Counted from the stretch's first letter, positions 17,926 to 27,158 are shown. The stretch is DNA of 64,000 nt from Petrotoga sp. 9PWA.NaAc.5.4 (GCF_002895485.1 NZ_AZRK01000001.1:1-64000), one strand, 5' to 3'. Notes: generated from the letters alone by a model not told the origin. Made by a program: numbers and translations.

Positions 17926-19008
17926 GTGGATCCAATAAAGGTTTTAATAGTAGATGACTCGCCATTTATGAGAATGGTTTTAAAAGATATAATTGATCAG
18001 CAACCAGATATGAAGGTTATCGCAATAGCTAAAGATGGCGAAGAAGCTGTTGAAAAGGTTTTATCTTTAAAACCAGATGTTATAACATTAGACATAGAGA
18101 TGCCCAGAAAAAATGGGCTTGAAGCATTAACAGAAATCATGCAAAAATTCCCGACAAGAGTTATTATGGTAAGTAGTTTGACCTCCAAAGATGCAGATAT
18201 AACAATAGAATGCTTGGAGAAAGGTGCTTTTGATTTTATACAGAAACCTGCAGGAAGTACATCGTGGACTTTTAGAGATGTTCAAGATGAATTGTTAAAA
18301 AAAATTAGAGAAAGTATAAATGTTCCAATTGAAAAACTTAAAGCTTTACATTTTTTGGAACGTCAAAAAATTAAAAAAAGAACTAATTTTAACATAATAG
18401 GCCAAAAAATTGTTTTGATTGCTAGTTCTACAGGAGGTCCAAGATCATTAGATACCATCATCACACAACTTCCGGAAAATTTGAATGTACCTGTTATAAT
18501 AGTTCAACACATGCCACCAGGTTTCACAAAATCCTTGGCTGATAGACTCGATAAGATATCTAATTTAAAGGTTAAAGAAGCAGAAGATGGAGAATTACTT
18601 CAAAGAAATGTTGTATATGTTGCGCCTGGAGATTATCATTTGGGATTAAAACAAGATGCTCATAAAATAAAACTTTTTTTAGACAAAAGTGAAAAGATCA
18701 ATAATGTTAGACCTTCAGCAGATTTTACTTTTGATTTAGCCTCAGAAATATTTAAAGAAAATACTTTAGCTGCTATTTTAACAGGAATGGGTAGAGATGG
18801 AGCAAAAGGGGCATTTAAAGTCAAACATTATGGAGGAAAGGTAATAGCTGAATCAAAAGAAACATGTGTTGTTTATGGGATGCCTAAAATTGTAGTGGAA
18901 GAAGGATATGCAGACTTTGTTCTTCCTAATTATCAAATACCTTCCAAAATAGTCGAACTTTTATCTAAAAACTCAGGAGGAGAAAGCAGTGAATATAAAA
19001 GTAAGTGA
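17926..19008 (+). CDS. cheB: Chemotaxis response regulator protein-glutamate methylesterase, 360 aa
   Basis: Removes methyl groups from chemoreceptors to reset adaptation after phosphorylation by CheA. The receiver domain occupies residues 1-120 with the acidic pair D10/D11 and phospho-acceptor D56 (VITLDIEMP). The methylesterase domain (about 160-350) carries the catalytic Ser in SSTGGP, His in VQHMPPGF and Asp in GMGRDG. GTG start with AGGAGG. The 3' end overlaps the next gene by 20 bp. No cheA, cheW or cheR is adjacent, and only a receptor remnant (43.3 kb) and flagellin occur in this window. Confidence 0.95.
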   Translation: MDPIKVLIVDDSPFMRMVLKDIIDQQPDMKVIAIAKDGEEAVEKVLSLKPDVITLDIEMPRKNGLEALTEIMQKFPTRVIMVSSLTSKDADITIECLEKGAFDFIQKPAGSTSWTFRDVQDELLKKIRESINVPIEKLKALHFLERQKIKKRTNFNIIGQKIVLIASSTGGPRSLDTIITQLPENLNVPVIIVQHMPPGFTKSLADRLDKISNLKVKEAEDGELLQRNVVYVAPGDYHLGLKQDAHKIKLFLDKSEKINNVRPSADFTFDLASEIFKENTLAAILTGMGRDGAKGAFKVKHYGGKVIAESKETCVVYGMPKIVVEEGYADFVLPNYQIPSKIVELLSKNSGGESSEYKSK

Positions 19009-20365
19009 TTTTCTAAAAATTTTTTTATGTTTCTTTTTTGTAATGTTTTCTATTTTAAGTTTTTCAAAAAGTGTCTATTTTCAATGGCGGGAAATTGATT
19101 CAAAATATGTAATAACAGAAGGGGATAACACTTACATTAATCTTGATATTATCGCTCAAAAAAGTGGCAAAAGTTTAGAGGTTTATAATTCTACCCTTAT
19201 ATACATAAAAGATAGCAAATGGAATGTTTTTATTTTTCCACAAAGCAGTTTGGCAATCATAAACAGTAGTGAATCTTTACATTTTGATCCAACAGACTTA
19301 AAAATTGTAGACGGAAAGGTATATTTAACTCCAGAATTATTAGCAAAGGTTATGAACCTTGAATTGATTTCTAACCCAACATCCGTATATTTAAACATAC
19401 CTTTAGCTAAAGTTTTATCTATAAAAACGATAATACAAAAAACTGATGCAAGAATTATTATAGAACTTTCATCTTCTGCTGAAGAAGTTGGAGTATATCC
19501 TCTTGTAAATAGATCTGGCTACTTAATAAAGATTAAAGGCGCTGAAGTACCAGATACTTATTATTATGAAGAATACAACAATAAAATTAACCATATAAAA
19601 GCTTATCATTATTCTCCGACGGAGGTATGGGTTCAAATAAAGTTAAATAACTCTGCCGATGTGAATGAAATAATAGAAGAAGACAGAATAATATTAGACC
19701 TTTCATTTGAAGAAAATGTCGCCTTACCTGTTTTAGTTTTAGATCCTGGCCATGGAGGTATAGATTCTGGAGCTGTAGGACCCAATAAAGTATTTGAAAA
19801 AGATATAACCTTAGCTGTAGCTAAAAAGGTTCAAGAATTGTTACAACCCTATAGCATTAATGTTTACCTTACACGAACAACAGATATCTATGTAGATCTA
19901 TACGATAGGGCAATGTTTTCAAACGAAAAAGGAGCTGATCTATTTATAAGTATACATATGAACGACTTCCCAAGTGATAAAACAGTATCGGGTTCAGAAG
20001 TTTATTATTTTGATTTTTCTGAGAATGCTTATGCAAGAAGAATAGCTTATCGAGAAAACTTAGACATGAGTAAGGATAAAAGTCTTATAGAAACTTGGGT
20101 AAAAGATAAAGAAAACACATTAGATGAAAGTGAAAACTTTGCAAAGATGCTGGGAAATTATATTGGAGGTAATGGAATCAAATTCAGGGGAATACATAAA
20201 GGTGAGTTTGCGGTTTTAGCATACACTAAAAGCCCCGCTATATTATTTGAAATGGAATTTATAAGTAATCCTGAAGTCGAAGCGAAATTTAAAACAGGTG
20301 AGTACGTTGATAAGTTTGCGGAAATGATTAAAAATGCCGTGATTGATTACTTTGATTTAAAATGA
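18989..20365 (+). CDS. Secreted N-acetylmuramoyl-L-alanine amidase, 458 aa
   Basis: Zinc amidase (Amidase_3/AmiC type) that cuts the bond between N-acetylmuramic acid and the stem peptide. An N-terminal membrane/signal segment (about 8-28) is followed by a copper-amine-oxidase-N-like domain (about 30-130) and an AMIN-like region (about 140-245) for envelope targeting. The catalytic domain starts at VLDPGHGGIDSG (zinc His, about 250), with FISIHMND (about 320) and ILFEMEFISN providing the remaining zinc/Glu residues. GTG start 18989 with AGGAGG inside the end of cheB. Confidence 0.92.
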   Translation: MNIKVSDFLKIFLCFFFVMFSILSFSKSVYFQWREIDSKYVITEGDNTYINLDIIAQKSGKSLEVYNSTLIYIKDSKWNVFIFPQSSLAIINSSESLHFDPTDLKIVDGKVYLTPELLAKVMNLELISNPTSVYLNIPLAKVLSIKTIIQKTDARIIIELSSSAEEVGVYPLVNRSGYLIKIKGAEVPDTYYYEEYNNKINHIKAYHYSPTEVWVQIKLNNSADVNEIIEEDRIILDLSFEENVALPVLVLDPGHGGIDSGAVGPNKVFEKDITLAVAKKVQELLQPYSINVYLTRTTDIYVDLYDRAMFSNEKGADLFISIHMNDFPSDKTVSGSEVYYFDFSENAYARRIAYRENLDMSKDKSLIETWVKDKENTLDESENFAKMLGNYIGGNGIKFRGIHKGEFAVLAYTKSPAILFEMEFISNPEVEAKFKTGEYVDKFAEMIKNAVIDYFDLK

Positions 20366-20440
20366 GAAAAAGCTCAGAAACTAAAAATAAAATTTCTAAT
20401 TTATAATGTATTACAGATGCTTATAAAATATAGATTGGAG

Positions 20441-20570
20441 CCTTTAAAAATGAAGATTTTCTGAAAATAAGTTTTTGAATTAAAGTGAGTTCAGGGGGGA
20501 GCCCTCTCCCCTCTCCTTCGGTATAAGTACCGAAAAGTTAAAAAAATTCATAGTTAGTAAGAATTAAATA
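20441..20570 (+). repeat. TIR element copy E1 (head only)
   Basis: Begins CCTTTAAAAAT, contains AGGGGGGAGCCCT and CGGTATAAGTACCG (20519-20532), and stops at AAGAATTAAATAGA where copy E2 starts. The E1-E2 junction sequence is nearly identical to the F2-F3 junction 4 kb away. The short 20366-20440 stretch before it has only faint tail-like similarity. Confidence 0.85.
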
Positions 20571-20571
20571 G

Positions 20572-20776
20572 ACATTTTAGAAATAGAGATTTTTGAAAAA
20601 TAAGCTTTTGAACTTAAAGTGGGTTCAGGGCGGAGCCCTCTCCCCTCTCCTTCGGTACAAGTACAGAATAAGTTAAAGAAATAGAGAACAGATCAAAATT
20701 AGAATTGTGGAGATATTTTTATAAAAAGTTAAACGCTAAAATATTGATAAAATATGAATTTCATAATTTCTAAAGT
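20572..20776 (+). repeat. TIR element copy E2 (complete)
   Basis: Starts with the variant ACATTTTAGAAAT and ends ATTTCTAAAGT. It has AGGGCGGAGCCCT and CGGTACAAGTACAG hairpins and an AATATTGATAAAAT box. The right end is 33 nt before the glyA GTG start. Confidence 0.9.
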
Positions 20777-20809
20777 GAGTAAATATACATAAAAGGGAGG
20801 CTTCCATTC

Positions 20810-22078
20810 GTGTGGGAAGATCTAAAAGCAAGTGATACAGAAGTCTATGATATACTTCAAAAAGAATTAAAAAGGCAAGAATTTGGTTTAGAATTAATAG
20901 CCTCTGAGAATTATGCTTCAAAATCCGTTATGCAAGCTGCAGGTAGCATATTTACTAACAAATACGCTGAAGGGTATCCAAAAAGGAGATATTATGGAGG
21001 CTGTGAATTTATAGACGAAGTTGAAACTTTAGCAAGAGAAAGAGTGAAGGCTCTTTTTAATGCTGAATTTGCCAATGTCCAGCCGCATTCAGGTTCACAA
21101 GCCAATATGGGAGTATATTTTGCTTTAATGAAACCAGGAGATACTTTAATGGGAATGTCATTAAGTCATGGTGGACATCTTACACATGGTGCTCCTGTAA
21201 ATTTTTCTGGAATGCTATATAACGTAGTTTCTTATGGAGTTAATGAAGAAACTGAAGTCATAGATTATGACCAAGTTGAGAAATTAGCAGTCGAAACAAA
21301 ACCAAAGGTGATTGTTGCAGGGGGTAGCGCTTATTCAAGAATTATAGATTTTAAAAGGTTTAGAGAAATTGCTGATAAAGTTGGTGCATATTTAGTAGTT
21401 GATATGGCTCATTTTGCGGGATTAGTTGCCGCAGGTATTCATCCAAATCCTTTAGAATATGCTCATGTAGTCACTTCAACCACTCACAAAACATTAAGAG
21501 GCCCCAGAGGGGGAATAATATTAACCAACGATAAAGAATTGTACAAAGAAATCAATAAGATTATTTTCCCAGGTATTCAAGGAGGACCTTTAGAACATAT
21601 AATCGCTGCAAAAGCAGTTGCTTTCAAAGAAGCTATGAAAAAAGAGTTCAAAGAATATCAAAAACAAGTTGTCAAAAATGCTCAAAAATTCTCTTTAGAA
21701 CTTTCAAAGAAAAATTTTAGAATAGTGTCTGGTGGAACTGATACTCATTTGTTTTTAGTAGATTTGACTCAATTGAATGTAACGGGAAAGGCTCTTGAAA
21801 AAGCTCTTGAAGAATGTAATATAACTGTCAACAAAAATACCGTTCCCAAAGAAAAATTATCCCCTTTTGTGACAAGCGGAATAAGAATAGGAACTCCTGC
21901 AGTTACTACGCGTGGAATGAAAGAAGAGGAAATGATTGAAATAGCTGAGTTGATAGCAAAAGTTGCTAATAACGTTCAAGACGAAGAGGGAACTATAGAT
22001 AAAGATTTAGCTCAAGAAATAAAAAAAGACGTTATAAATCTCTGTCAACGTTTTCCAATGTACTTTGATCTTTTATAA
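20810..22078 (+). CDS. glyA: Serine hydroxymethyltransferase, 422 aa
   Basis: PLP enzyme interconverting serine and glycine while loading one-carbon units onto tetrahydrofolate. Seen: the [18 protein letters not shown]-terminal motif, [31 protein letters not shown] and the PLP-lysine motif [13 protein letters not shown]. Full length. GTG start (GTG-TGG-GAA) behind GGGAGG. It is preceded by the E1/E2 element pair and not obviously in an operon. Confidence 0.97.
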   Translation: MWEDLKASDTEVYDILQKELKRQEFGLELIASENYASKSVMQAAGSIFTNKYAEGYPKRRYYGGCEFIDEVETLARERVKALFNAEFANVQPHSGSQANMGVYFALMKPGDTLMGMSLSHGGHLTHGAPVNFSGMLYNVVSYGVNEETEVIDYDQVEKLAVETKPKVIVAGGSAYSRIIDFKRFREIADKVGAYLVVDMAHFAGLVAAGIHPNPLEYAHVVTSTTHKTLRGPRGGIILTNDKELYKEINKIIFPGIQGGPLEHIIAAKAVAFKEAMKKEFKEYQKQVVKNAQKFSLELSKKNFRIVSGGTDTHLFLVDLTQLNVTGKALEKALEECNITVNKNTVPKEKLSPFVTSGIRIGTPAVTTRGMKEEEMIEIAELIAKVANNVQDEEGTIDKDLAQEIKKDVINLCQRFPMYFDLL

Positions 22079-22210
22079 AATTCTTTTGAAAATATTATAT
22101 TTTGATTATTTAGTAATATTAATGTTGGGGTACATCTAATTTCAGTTTTTCTTTATGTTCATTTGAGTATTTCAAATTGTAATATACTAATTTTTAAGGG
22201 GGTAAATCTT

Positions 22211-22930
22211 TTGACAGCATTAGAAGTCAAAAACCTTGTAAAAAATTATGGGAGTTTTGAAGCTGTGAAAAATATCTCTTTTGAAGTTAAAGAGAGAGAA
22301 ATTTTTGGATTAATAGGCCCAAACGGTGCAGGGAAAACAACGACTTTAAGAACAATTGCTACTCTCATTCAAATCACTTTTGGAAGTATAAAAGTATATA
22401 ATTACGATGTGAAAAAAGATAGCGAAAATGTACGAAGAATTATTAGCTATCTTCCTGAAGATGCCGGGGCATACAGAAATTTAAGAGGAAAAGAATATTT
22501 AGAGTTCATAGCTAAATTTTTTACAAAGAAAAATGCTGACTTTAAAAAAATGGTTGAAAAAGGAATACAAATTGCCAAACTCGGGGATAAAATAAACGAT
22601 AAAATTGAAACATACAGTAAAGGTATGATTAGAAAGTTACTTATAGGAAGAACCATGATGACTGAGCCAAAGTTAGCTATATTAGATGAACCTTCTTCGG
22701 GTCTCGATGTTATAAATGCAAGAGAAATTAGAAACATGATTAAAGAAAGTGTGAAAATCGGTGGTGCTGTTTTGCTATCATCTCATAATATGCTGGAAGT
22801 TGAATACATGTGTGACAGAGTCGCATTGATAAACAAAGGAACCATCATCGAAATAGGAACTCCAGATGAGTTAAAGACGAAATACCACGCACAAAACATT
22901 GAGGATGTTTTCATGGAAGTGGTAAAATGA
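22211..22930 (+). CDS. ABC-2 exporter ATP-binding protein (NatA-like), 239 aa
   Basis: Nucleotide-binding subunit of an ABC exporter. Walker A is GPNGAGKTTT, the signature region is YSKGMIRKLLIGR (a degenerate LSGG, common in NatA-like proteins), Walker B is LAILDEPSSGLD and the H-loop is SSHNMLE. The longer frame from TTG 22163 lacks a ribosome site, whereas TTG 22211 follows AAGGGGG (22197-22203), so it is used. The stop overlaps the permease start by ATGA, making a two-gene transporter. The substrate (sodium, drug or peptide in relatives) is unknown. Confidence 0.9.
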   Translation: MTALEVKNLVKNYGSFEAVKNISFEVKEREIFGLIGPNGAGKTTTLRTIATLIQITFGSIKVYNYDVKKDSENVRRIISYLPEDAGAYRNLRGKEYLEFIAKFFTKKNADFKKMVEKGIQIAKLGDKINDKIETYSKGMIRKLLIGRTMMTEPKLAILDEPSSGLDVINAREIRNMIKESVKIGGAVLLSSHNMLEVEYMCDRVALINKGTIIEIGTPDELKTKYHAQNIEDVFMEVVK

Positions 22931-24180
22931 TGTTTTTTAATATGTTTAAAAAAGAACTTAAAGAAGTTCTAACAATAGGATCTATAATTTCTGTTGCAGC
23001 GATGGCATTTGTTTTTGCGATGATAGGTCAAAGTATTGGTAGCGTAGAAGAAAGAGTTGAAAGTAAACCTGTAATTGGAATAATAAATCACGATGATGGA
23101 ACTTTTGGTGTGTTAACTTCTCGTATACTAAATCAAGCTTCCCAAGTTGTTTACAATGGTACTGATTTAGAAGCAGGTCTTCAAGAAGTTGTGAATAATA
23201 AAGGTGTTGCGTTAATAGAGATACCTTCAAATTTTACACAAACTATCTATAACAATAAGCCTGGTCAGTTAAATATTAATTGGGTTCTTCAAGGTACCGG
23301 AGCTTTTGATGGTATTTCTTCAAGTGTTCTGGATTCAATTTTATCAGCTGTAGAAAAAGAGATCACAAAAATTTTAATAACTAATAACGTCAATTTAGAA
23401 CCCAGTTTAATACTAAACCCTATAACTACTAGTCAAAGCACATTTTTAAGAGAAATAGAATTTGAAGGAGCGACTCCAAACCAAATAATAAACACTTTCA
23501 GTGGACAATCTTACCTCATGCCCATTCTTATTATGATGATAATAACAACAGCTGGTTCTTCTATAATCTCCTCTATGGGATTAGAAAAAGAGAATAAAAC
23601 TCTTGAAACATTGTTAACTCTCCCTGTTAAAAGAAACTATATAATTTTGGGAAAGATAACAGCAAGCGCTGTAAGCGGTTTAATCCTATCTGCAATATAC
23701 ATGGTTGGTATGATTTATTACATGCAAGCATTCACTTTCTCTGGAATAGATTTAAGCACATATGGCTTGGGTTTGAGCATCCAAGATTATGTCTTTATCG
23801 GGCTTTCTTTATTTATGGCACTTTTAGCAGGGCTTTCGCTGTGTATAGTTTTGGGAACTTTTGCAAAAGATTATAAAAGTGCTCAGACTTGGGTATTTCC
23901 AATTACTATGTTAGCATTATTTCCAATGTTGATGACAATGTTTGTGGATTTTTCAACTATGCCCAAGATACTTCAAATAATTATTTATATAATTCCATTT
24001 TCACATCCAATGATGGCAATGAAATCTTTGATGTTAAATGAATATACCTTCGTTATTTCTGGCATCATATATTCAGCTGTTTTTGCTGGTATTATGATAG
24101 CAATTGGTGTATGGATTTTCAATACTGATAGATTGTTAGTTGGAAAAACAAAAGCTAAAGCAAATAAAACGACAAATTAG
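22927..24180 (+). CDS. ABC-2 type permease (NatB-like), 417 aa
   Basis: Membrane partner of the preceding ATPase. One N-terminal membrane helix (about 15-35) is followed by a large extracytoplasmic domain (about 45-180) and five to six helices in the C-terminal half, including the MGLEKENKTLETLLTLPVKRNYIILGKI coupling region typical of NatB/YhaP-type permeases. The pair would export a small solute or ion. No terminator was identified after it; instead a cluster of TIR elements begins. Confidence 0.9.
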   Translation: MMFFNMFKKELKEVLTIGSIISVAAMAFVFAMIGQSIGSVEERVESKPVIGIINHDDGTFGVLTSRILNQASQVVYNGTDLEAGLQEVVNNKGVALIEIPSNFTQTIYNNKPGQLNINWVLQGTGAFDGISSSVLDSILSAVEKEITKILITNNVNLEPSLILNPITTSQSTFLREIEFEGATPNQIINTFSGQSYLMPILIMMIITTAGSSIISSMGLEKENKTLETLLTLPVKRNYIILGKITASAVSGLILSAIYMVGMIYYMQAFTFSGIDLSTYGLGLSIQDYVFIGLSLFMALLAGLSLCIVLGTFAKDYKSAQTWVFPITMLALFPMLMTMFVDFSTMPKILQIIIYIIPFSHPMMAMKSLMLNEYTFVISGIIYSAVFAGIMIAIGVWIFNTDRLLVGKTKAKANKTTN

Positions 24181-24240
24181 AATTGATTACAAGTACTGAT
24201 TTTCTACAGAGATGTCTTATTCGAGTCTTCAAAGTAAAAT

Positions 24241-24308
24241 TTAGAAGCTATTTTTATAAAATTAAACTTGAAATATTTATAAAGCTTAGATTTTAGAATT
24301 TCTAAAGT
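24241..24308 (+). repeat. TIR element copy F0 (tail only)
   Basis: Right-hand part of the family: TTTTATAAAATTAAACTTG, AAATATTTATAAAG and the terminal ATTTCTAAAGT. The ACAAGTACTGAT at 24189-24200 may be what remains of its centre. Confidence 0.75.
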
Positions 24309-24322
24309 AATTAAATACAGGG

Positions 24323-24437
24323 ACTTTAGAAATAGAGTTTTTTGAAAACAAGCTGTTGATCTAACAATGGGTTCAAGGCGGAGCCCTCTCCCTTTTCCTT
24401 GGCTACAAGTACTGAAAAAGGTCAAAGAATTAAATTG
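24323..24437 (+). repeat. TIR element copy F1 (head only)
   Basis: From ACTTTAGAAAT through AAGGCGGAGCCCT and GGCTACAAGTACTG, ending at GAATTAAATTGA where copy F2 begins. Confidence 0.85.
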
Positions 24438-24439
24438 AA

Positions 24440-24570
24440 ACTTTAGAAATGAGAGTTTTTTAATAATAATCTTTTGAATTTAGAGTGGGTCCAGGGCGGA
24501 GCCCTCTCCCCTTTCCTTAGATACAAGTACCAAAAAGTTAAAAAATTCATGGTTAGTAAGAATTAGATAG
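24440..24570 (+). repeat. TIR element copy F2 (head only)
   Basis: From ACTTTAGAAATG through AGGGCGGAGCCCT and ATACAAGTACC, ending at AAGAATTAGATAGA, the same breakpoint type seen in copy E1. Confidence 0.85.
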
Positions 24571-24772
24571 ACATTTTAGAAATAGAGATTTTTGAAAACA
24601 AGCTTTTGATCTAACAATGGGTTCAAGGCGGAGCTTTCTCACCTATCCTTTGGTACAAGTACCGAAAAGTTAAAAAAATTCATAGTTAGTAAGAATTATA
24701 GTTATGAAAATATTTTATAAAGAGTTAAACGTTACACTATTTATAAAATGTGAATTTTAGAATTTCTAAAGA
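24571..24772 (+). repeat. TIR element copy F3 (complete)
   Basis: ACATTTTAGAAAT to ATTTCTAAAGA. The first hairpin is AAGGC-GGA-GCTTT, with a compensated pair change, and the second is TGGTACAAGTACCG. A TTTATAAAATG box is present. The right end is 36 nt before the ABC ATPase start. Confidence 0.9.
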
Positions 24773-24808
24773 CCGTAAAATAAAATAAAAAAGGAGGCTA
24801 ACATTCTA

Positions 24809-25558
24809 TTGATAAAAACAATAAATTTAACTAAAAAATTTAAAGATTTTACAGCCGTCGATGAAATCAATTTAGATATAAAACCTGGAGAAATATATGG
24901 ATTTTTGGGACCAAATGGTGCAGGGAAAACTACAACTATCAGAATGCTTACAGGTACCCTAAGACCCACATCTGGCCAAGTATTTATTTTAGACAAAGAT
25001 TATAAGAACTATGAAATAGAAATAAAAAGAGAAATAGGTGTTGTTCCGGACGAGCCTAAAATGTACGAAAATTTGAAAGGGCAAGAATATATCGAATTTA
25101 TTATGAACGTATATAAAGTCGATACAAATGAAGTTAACAAAAGATTCAATGAAATTTGTGAAGCTTTTGAACTAGATTATTTGTCTGATTATATCGGTGA
25201 TTATTCTCATGGTATGAAACAAAAATTGATGGTAGCATCCGTTCTAATGAGAAAACCAAAGGTAATATTTTTAGATGAACCTACGGTTGGATTAGACGCT
25301 AGATCCGCAAGAATATTGAAAGAACTTCTACAAAAGTATAAAAATGAAGGTTCATGTATATTTTTTACAACACATATTCTTGAAATAGCAGAAAAAATGT
25401 GTGATAGAATAGGCATAATTAATCATGGCAAGCTTCTTGTGGAAGGAACAATGGAAGAATTAAGGAGTTTTTCCAAAGCTGGAAACAAAAGTTTGGAAGA
25501 TATATTCTTGGAACTAACTGGTGGAAACGAAGTTCAGGATATTATAAAAGAACTATAA
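24809..25558 (+). CDS. Orphan ABC transporter ATP-binding protein, 249 aa
   Basis: ABC ATPase of the NatA/CcmA group: Walker A GPNGAGKTTT, signature-like YSHGMKQKLMVASV, Walker B VIFLDEPTVGLDARS and H-loop TTHILEIAE. TTG start behind AAGGAGG (24791-24797). A strong terminator follows 50 bp downstream, so no permease is co-transcribed. The upstream ABC-2 pair is separated by about 600 bp of repeats, and this ATPase may have a permease elsewhere or share one. It is related to, but clearly diverged from, the ATPase at 22.2 kb. Confidence 0.9.
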   Translation: MIKTINLTKKFKDFTAVDEINLDIKPGEIYGFLGPNGAGKTTTIRMLTGTLRPTSGQVFILDKDYKNYEIEIKREIGVVPDEPKMYENLKGQEYIEFIMNVYKVDTNEVNKRFNEICEAFELDYLSDYIGDYSHGMKQKLMVASVLMRKPKVIFLDEPTVGLDARSARILKELLQKYKNEGSCIFFTTHILEIAEKMCDRIGIINHGKLLVEGTMEELRSFSKAGNKSLEDIFLELTGGNEVQDIIKEL

Positions 25559-25608
25559 TTTAAAGAGAACTAAAGAAAATTTTATATAAACACTTTTATT
25601 CACTCTTA

Positions 25609-25650
25609 ATTGCAAATAAATGACTGAGGTCAGATTTGCAATTTTTTTAT
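25609..25650 (+). terminator. Rho-independent terminator after the ABC ATPase
   Basis: Perfect 10-bp stem AATTGCAAAT (25609-25618) / ATTTGCAATT (25634-25643), with an inner TGAC/GTCA stem in the loop, followed by a run of seven Ts. The 3' arm overlaps the -35 box of the next promoter. Confidence 0.9.
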
Positions 25651-25664
25651 TTTATTGGTATACT
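25636..25664 (+). promoter_or_regulatory. Promoter of the ribose operon
   Basis: TTGCAA (25636-25641), a 17-nt spacer and TATACT (25659-25664) preceded by TGG (extended -10). Transcription would begin near 25671, just ahead of two LacI-type operators. Confidence 0.7.
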
Positions 25665-25680
25665 TTGTGTAGATATGTTT

Positions 25681-25701
25681 GAAAACGTTTGCAAGAAAAA
25701 T
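25681..25701 (+). promoter_or_regulatory. LacI-family operator O1 of the ribose operon
   Basis: GAAAACGTTTGCAAG is a near-palindrome centred on CG, the typical LacI/RbsR pattern. The stretch AACGTTTGCAAGAAAAAT (25684-25701) is repeated exactly at 25737-25754. Confidence 0.75.
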
Positions 25702-25733
25702 GTTACATTAGAAGGTTTTTGGCTTTTAGCTAT

Positions 25734-25754
25734 GATAACGTTTGCAAGAAAAAT
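25734..25754 (+). promoter_or_regulatory. LacI-family operator O2 of the ribose operon
   Basis: Second exact copy of AACGTTTGCAAGAAAAAT, starting 53 bp after the first (about five helical turns) and ending 17 bp before the regulator ATG. Both sites are downstream of the predicted start point, suggesting roadblock-type or looped autorepression. Confidence 0.75.
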
Positions 25755-25771
25755 TTAACAAGGTGGTTTTT

Positions 25772-26785
25772 ATGCCTGACAAAGTTACGATAAAAGAAAT
25801 AGCAAAAGAAGCTGGAGTGTCTATATCAACTGTTTCTCGTGTAATGAATGGCTCTTTACCTGTCAAAAAAGAGACAAAAGAAAAAGTATTAAAAGCAGTT
25901 AAAAAACTTAATTATTATCCCGATTCACTTGCCAGAAGTTTGAGAATAGGATATACAAAAACTATAGGCATTATAATTCCTAATATTGCTAACCCTTTTT
26001 TCGCAACTATAGTAAGAGGAGCGGAAGATTATTTGAGATCCAAAGGTTTTTCTGCAATTATATGTAATTCAGATAACGATGTTAAAGAAGAAGAAAGATT
26101 ACTAAAATTACTTACCGAGAAAAAAGTTGATGGTATTTTGTACTCCGGTATAGGAGACCATGCAGAAGAACTCATTAACAGAAATGTACATATAGTTTTT
26201 ATTGATAGGGTTATAAAAGAAAACAATTTCTCTTATGTATGCTCCAATAACTATCAAGGCATGCAAAATTTACTCGAATATTTATACAAAACGAACCATA
26301 AAAAATACACATTTATTAGTGGTAAAAAAGAAATATTCAGTGCAACAGAAAGGTTGAGAGCATTTTTAGATTTTGTTGAAAAGTACAATTTAGATTACCA
26401 AATATATGAAGCAGAGTATACCTATGAATCAGGCCTTTCTGTTGCAAAGAAAATAAAAGTTTTACCAGATGTAATTGTTTGTTCAAACGATTTAATAGCA
26501 TATGGCGTTATTGAATACCTAAAGTCAAAAAATATTAATGTTCCGAAGGATGTCGGTGTTACTGGCTATGATGATATAACTTTCAGCAAAATGTTTTCTC
26601 CAGCTTTAACAACTGTGAGTCAACCCATTTACGAAATGGGAAAAACTGCTGCAGAAATTATTTATAAGATTATATTGAAGAAAGAAGATTCTTTTGCTTT
26701 ACCAGTAAAACTATTTCCAAACAAAGTAATTGTAAGAAATAGTACAAGAAGGAGCGAAGCATATGAAAAAGCAGGGAATATTTAA
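25772..26785 (+). CDS. LacI-family ribose operon repressor, 338 aa
   Basis: DNA-binding repressor with an N-terminal LacI helix-turn-helix (VTIKEIAKEAGVSISTVSRVMNG, residues 5-27), the hinge region and a periplasmic-binding-protein-like sensor domain (from TIGIIIPNIANPFFATIVRGAE to the C-terminus). ATG 25772 follows AAGGTGG; the longer frame from 25742 runs through the operator and lacks a ribosome site. First gene of the rbs operon, overlapping rbsD by 23 bp, with two operator sites just upstream, so autoregulated. The effector is probably ribose, inferred from context. Confidence 0.92.
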   Translation: MPDKVTIKEIAKEAGVSISTVSRVMNGSLPVKKETKEKVLKAVKKLNYYPDSLARSLRIGYTKTIGIIIPNIANPFFATIVRGAEDYLRSKGFSAIICNSDNDVKEEERLLKLLTEKKVDGILYSGIGDHAEELINRNVHIVFIDRVIKENNFSYVCSNNYQGMQNLLEYLYKTNHKKYTFISGKKEIFSATERLRAFLDFVEKYNLDYQIYEAEYTYESGLSVAKKIKVLPDVIVCSNDLIAYGVIEYLKSKNINVPKDVGVTGYDDITFSKMFSPALTTVSQPIYEMGKTAAEIIYKIILKKEDSFALPVKLFPNKVIVRNSTRRSEAYEKAGNI

Positions 26786-27158
26786 TTCTAAAATAGCATC
26801 TTTTATTGCATCTGTAGGTCATAAAGATATGATCACAATTGTTGATATGGGATATCCCATCCCTAAAGGTATTGATTATGCAGATTTAGTGGTCGATAAG
26901 GGTAAACCAAGTTTTATAGAAACAATAAATGCTGTTTTAAAAGAATTAGAAGTAGAAAAAGTAATTATTGCAGAAGAAATGGAAAAGCAAAATATTGTTA
27001 ATTATGAAAAAATTATGAATACATTTTTAAAGGTAGAGATAGAAAGATTACCCTACGAAGATTTTAAAAAATTTGCAAAATTTTCTAAATTTTTTATTCG
27101 TACAGGAGAATGTACGCCTTATTCTAACATCATCTTAGTCTCAGGAGTGATATTCTAA
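26763..27158 (+). CDS. rbsD: D-ribose pyranase, 131 aa
   Basis: Converts beta-pyranose to beta-furanose ribose so that the kinase can use it. The family start MKKQGIFNSKIASFIASVGHKD with the active-site His and Asp (VDMGYPIPKG) and the C-terminal FFIRTGECTPYSNIILVSGV are diagnostic. Length is typical. The start lies within the repressor gene and the stop overlaps the rbsA start (TAATG). Confidence 0.95.
   Translation: MKKQGIFNSKIASFIASVGHKDMITIVDMGYPIPKGIDYADLVVDKGKPSFIETINAVLKELEVEKVIIAEEMEKQNIVNYEKIMNTFLKVEIERLPYEDFKKFAKFSKFFIRTGECTPYSNIILVSGVIF

Noticed and set aside
20366-20809. Riboswitch (for example glycine or tetrahydrofolate) before glyA
   Set aside because: The conserved leader structure is the same dispersed element found before many unrelated genes. 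No known riboswitch core was recognised.
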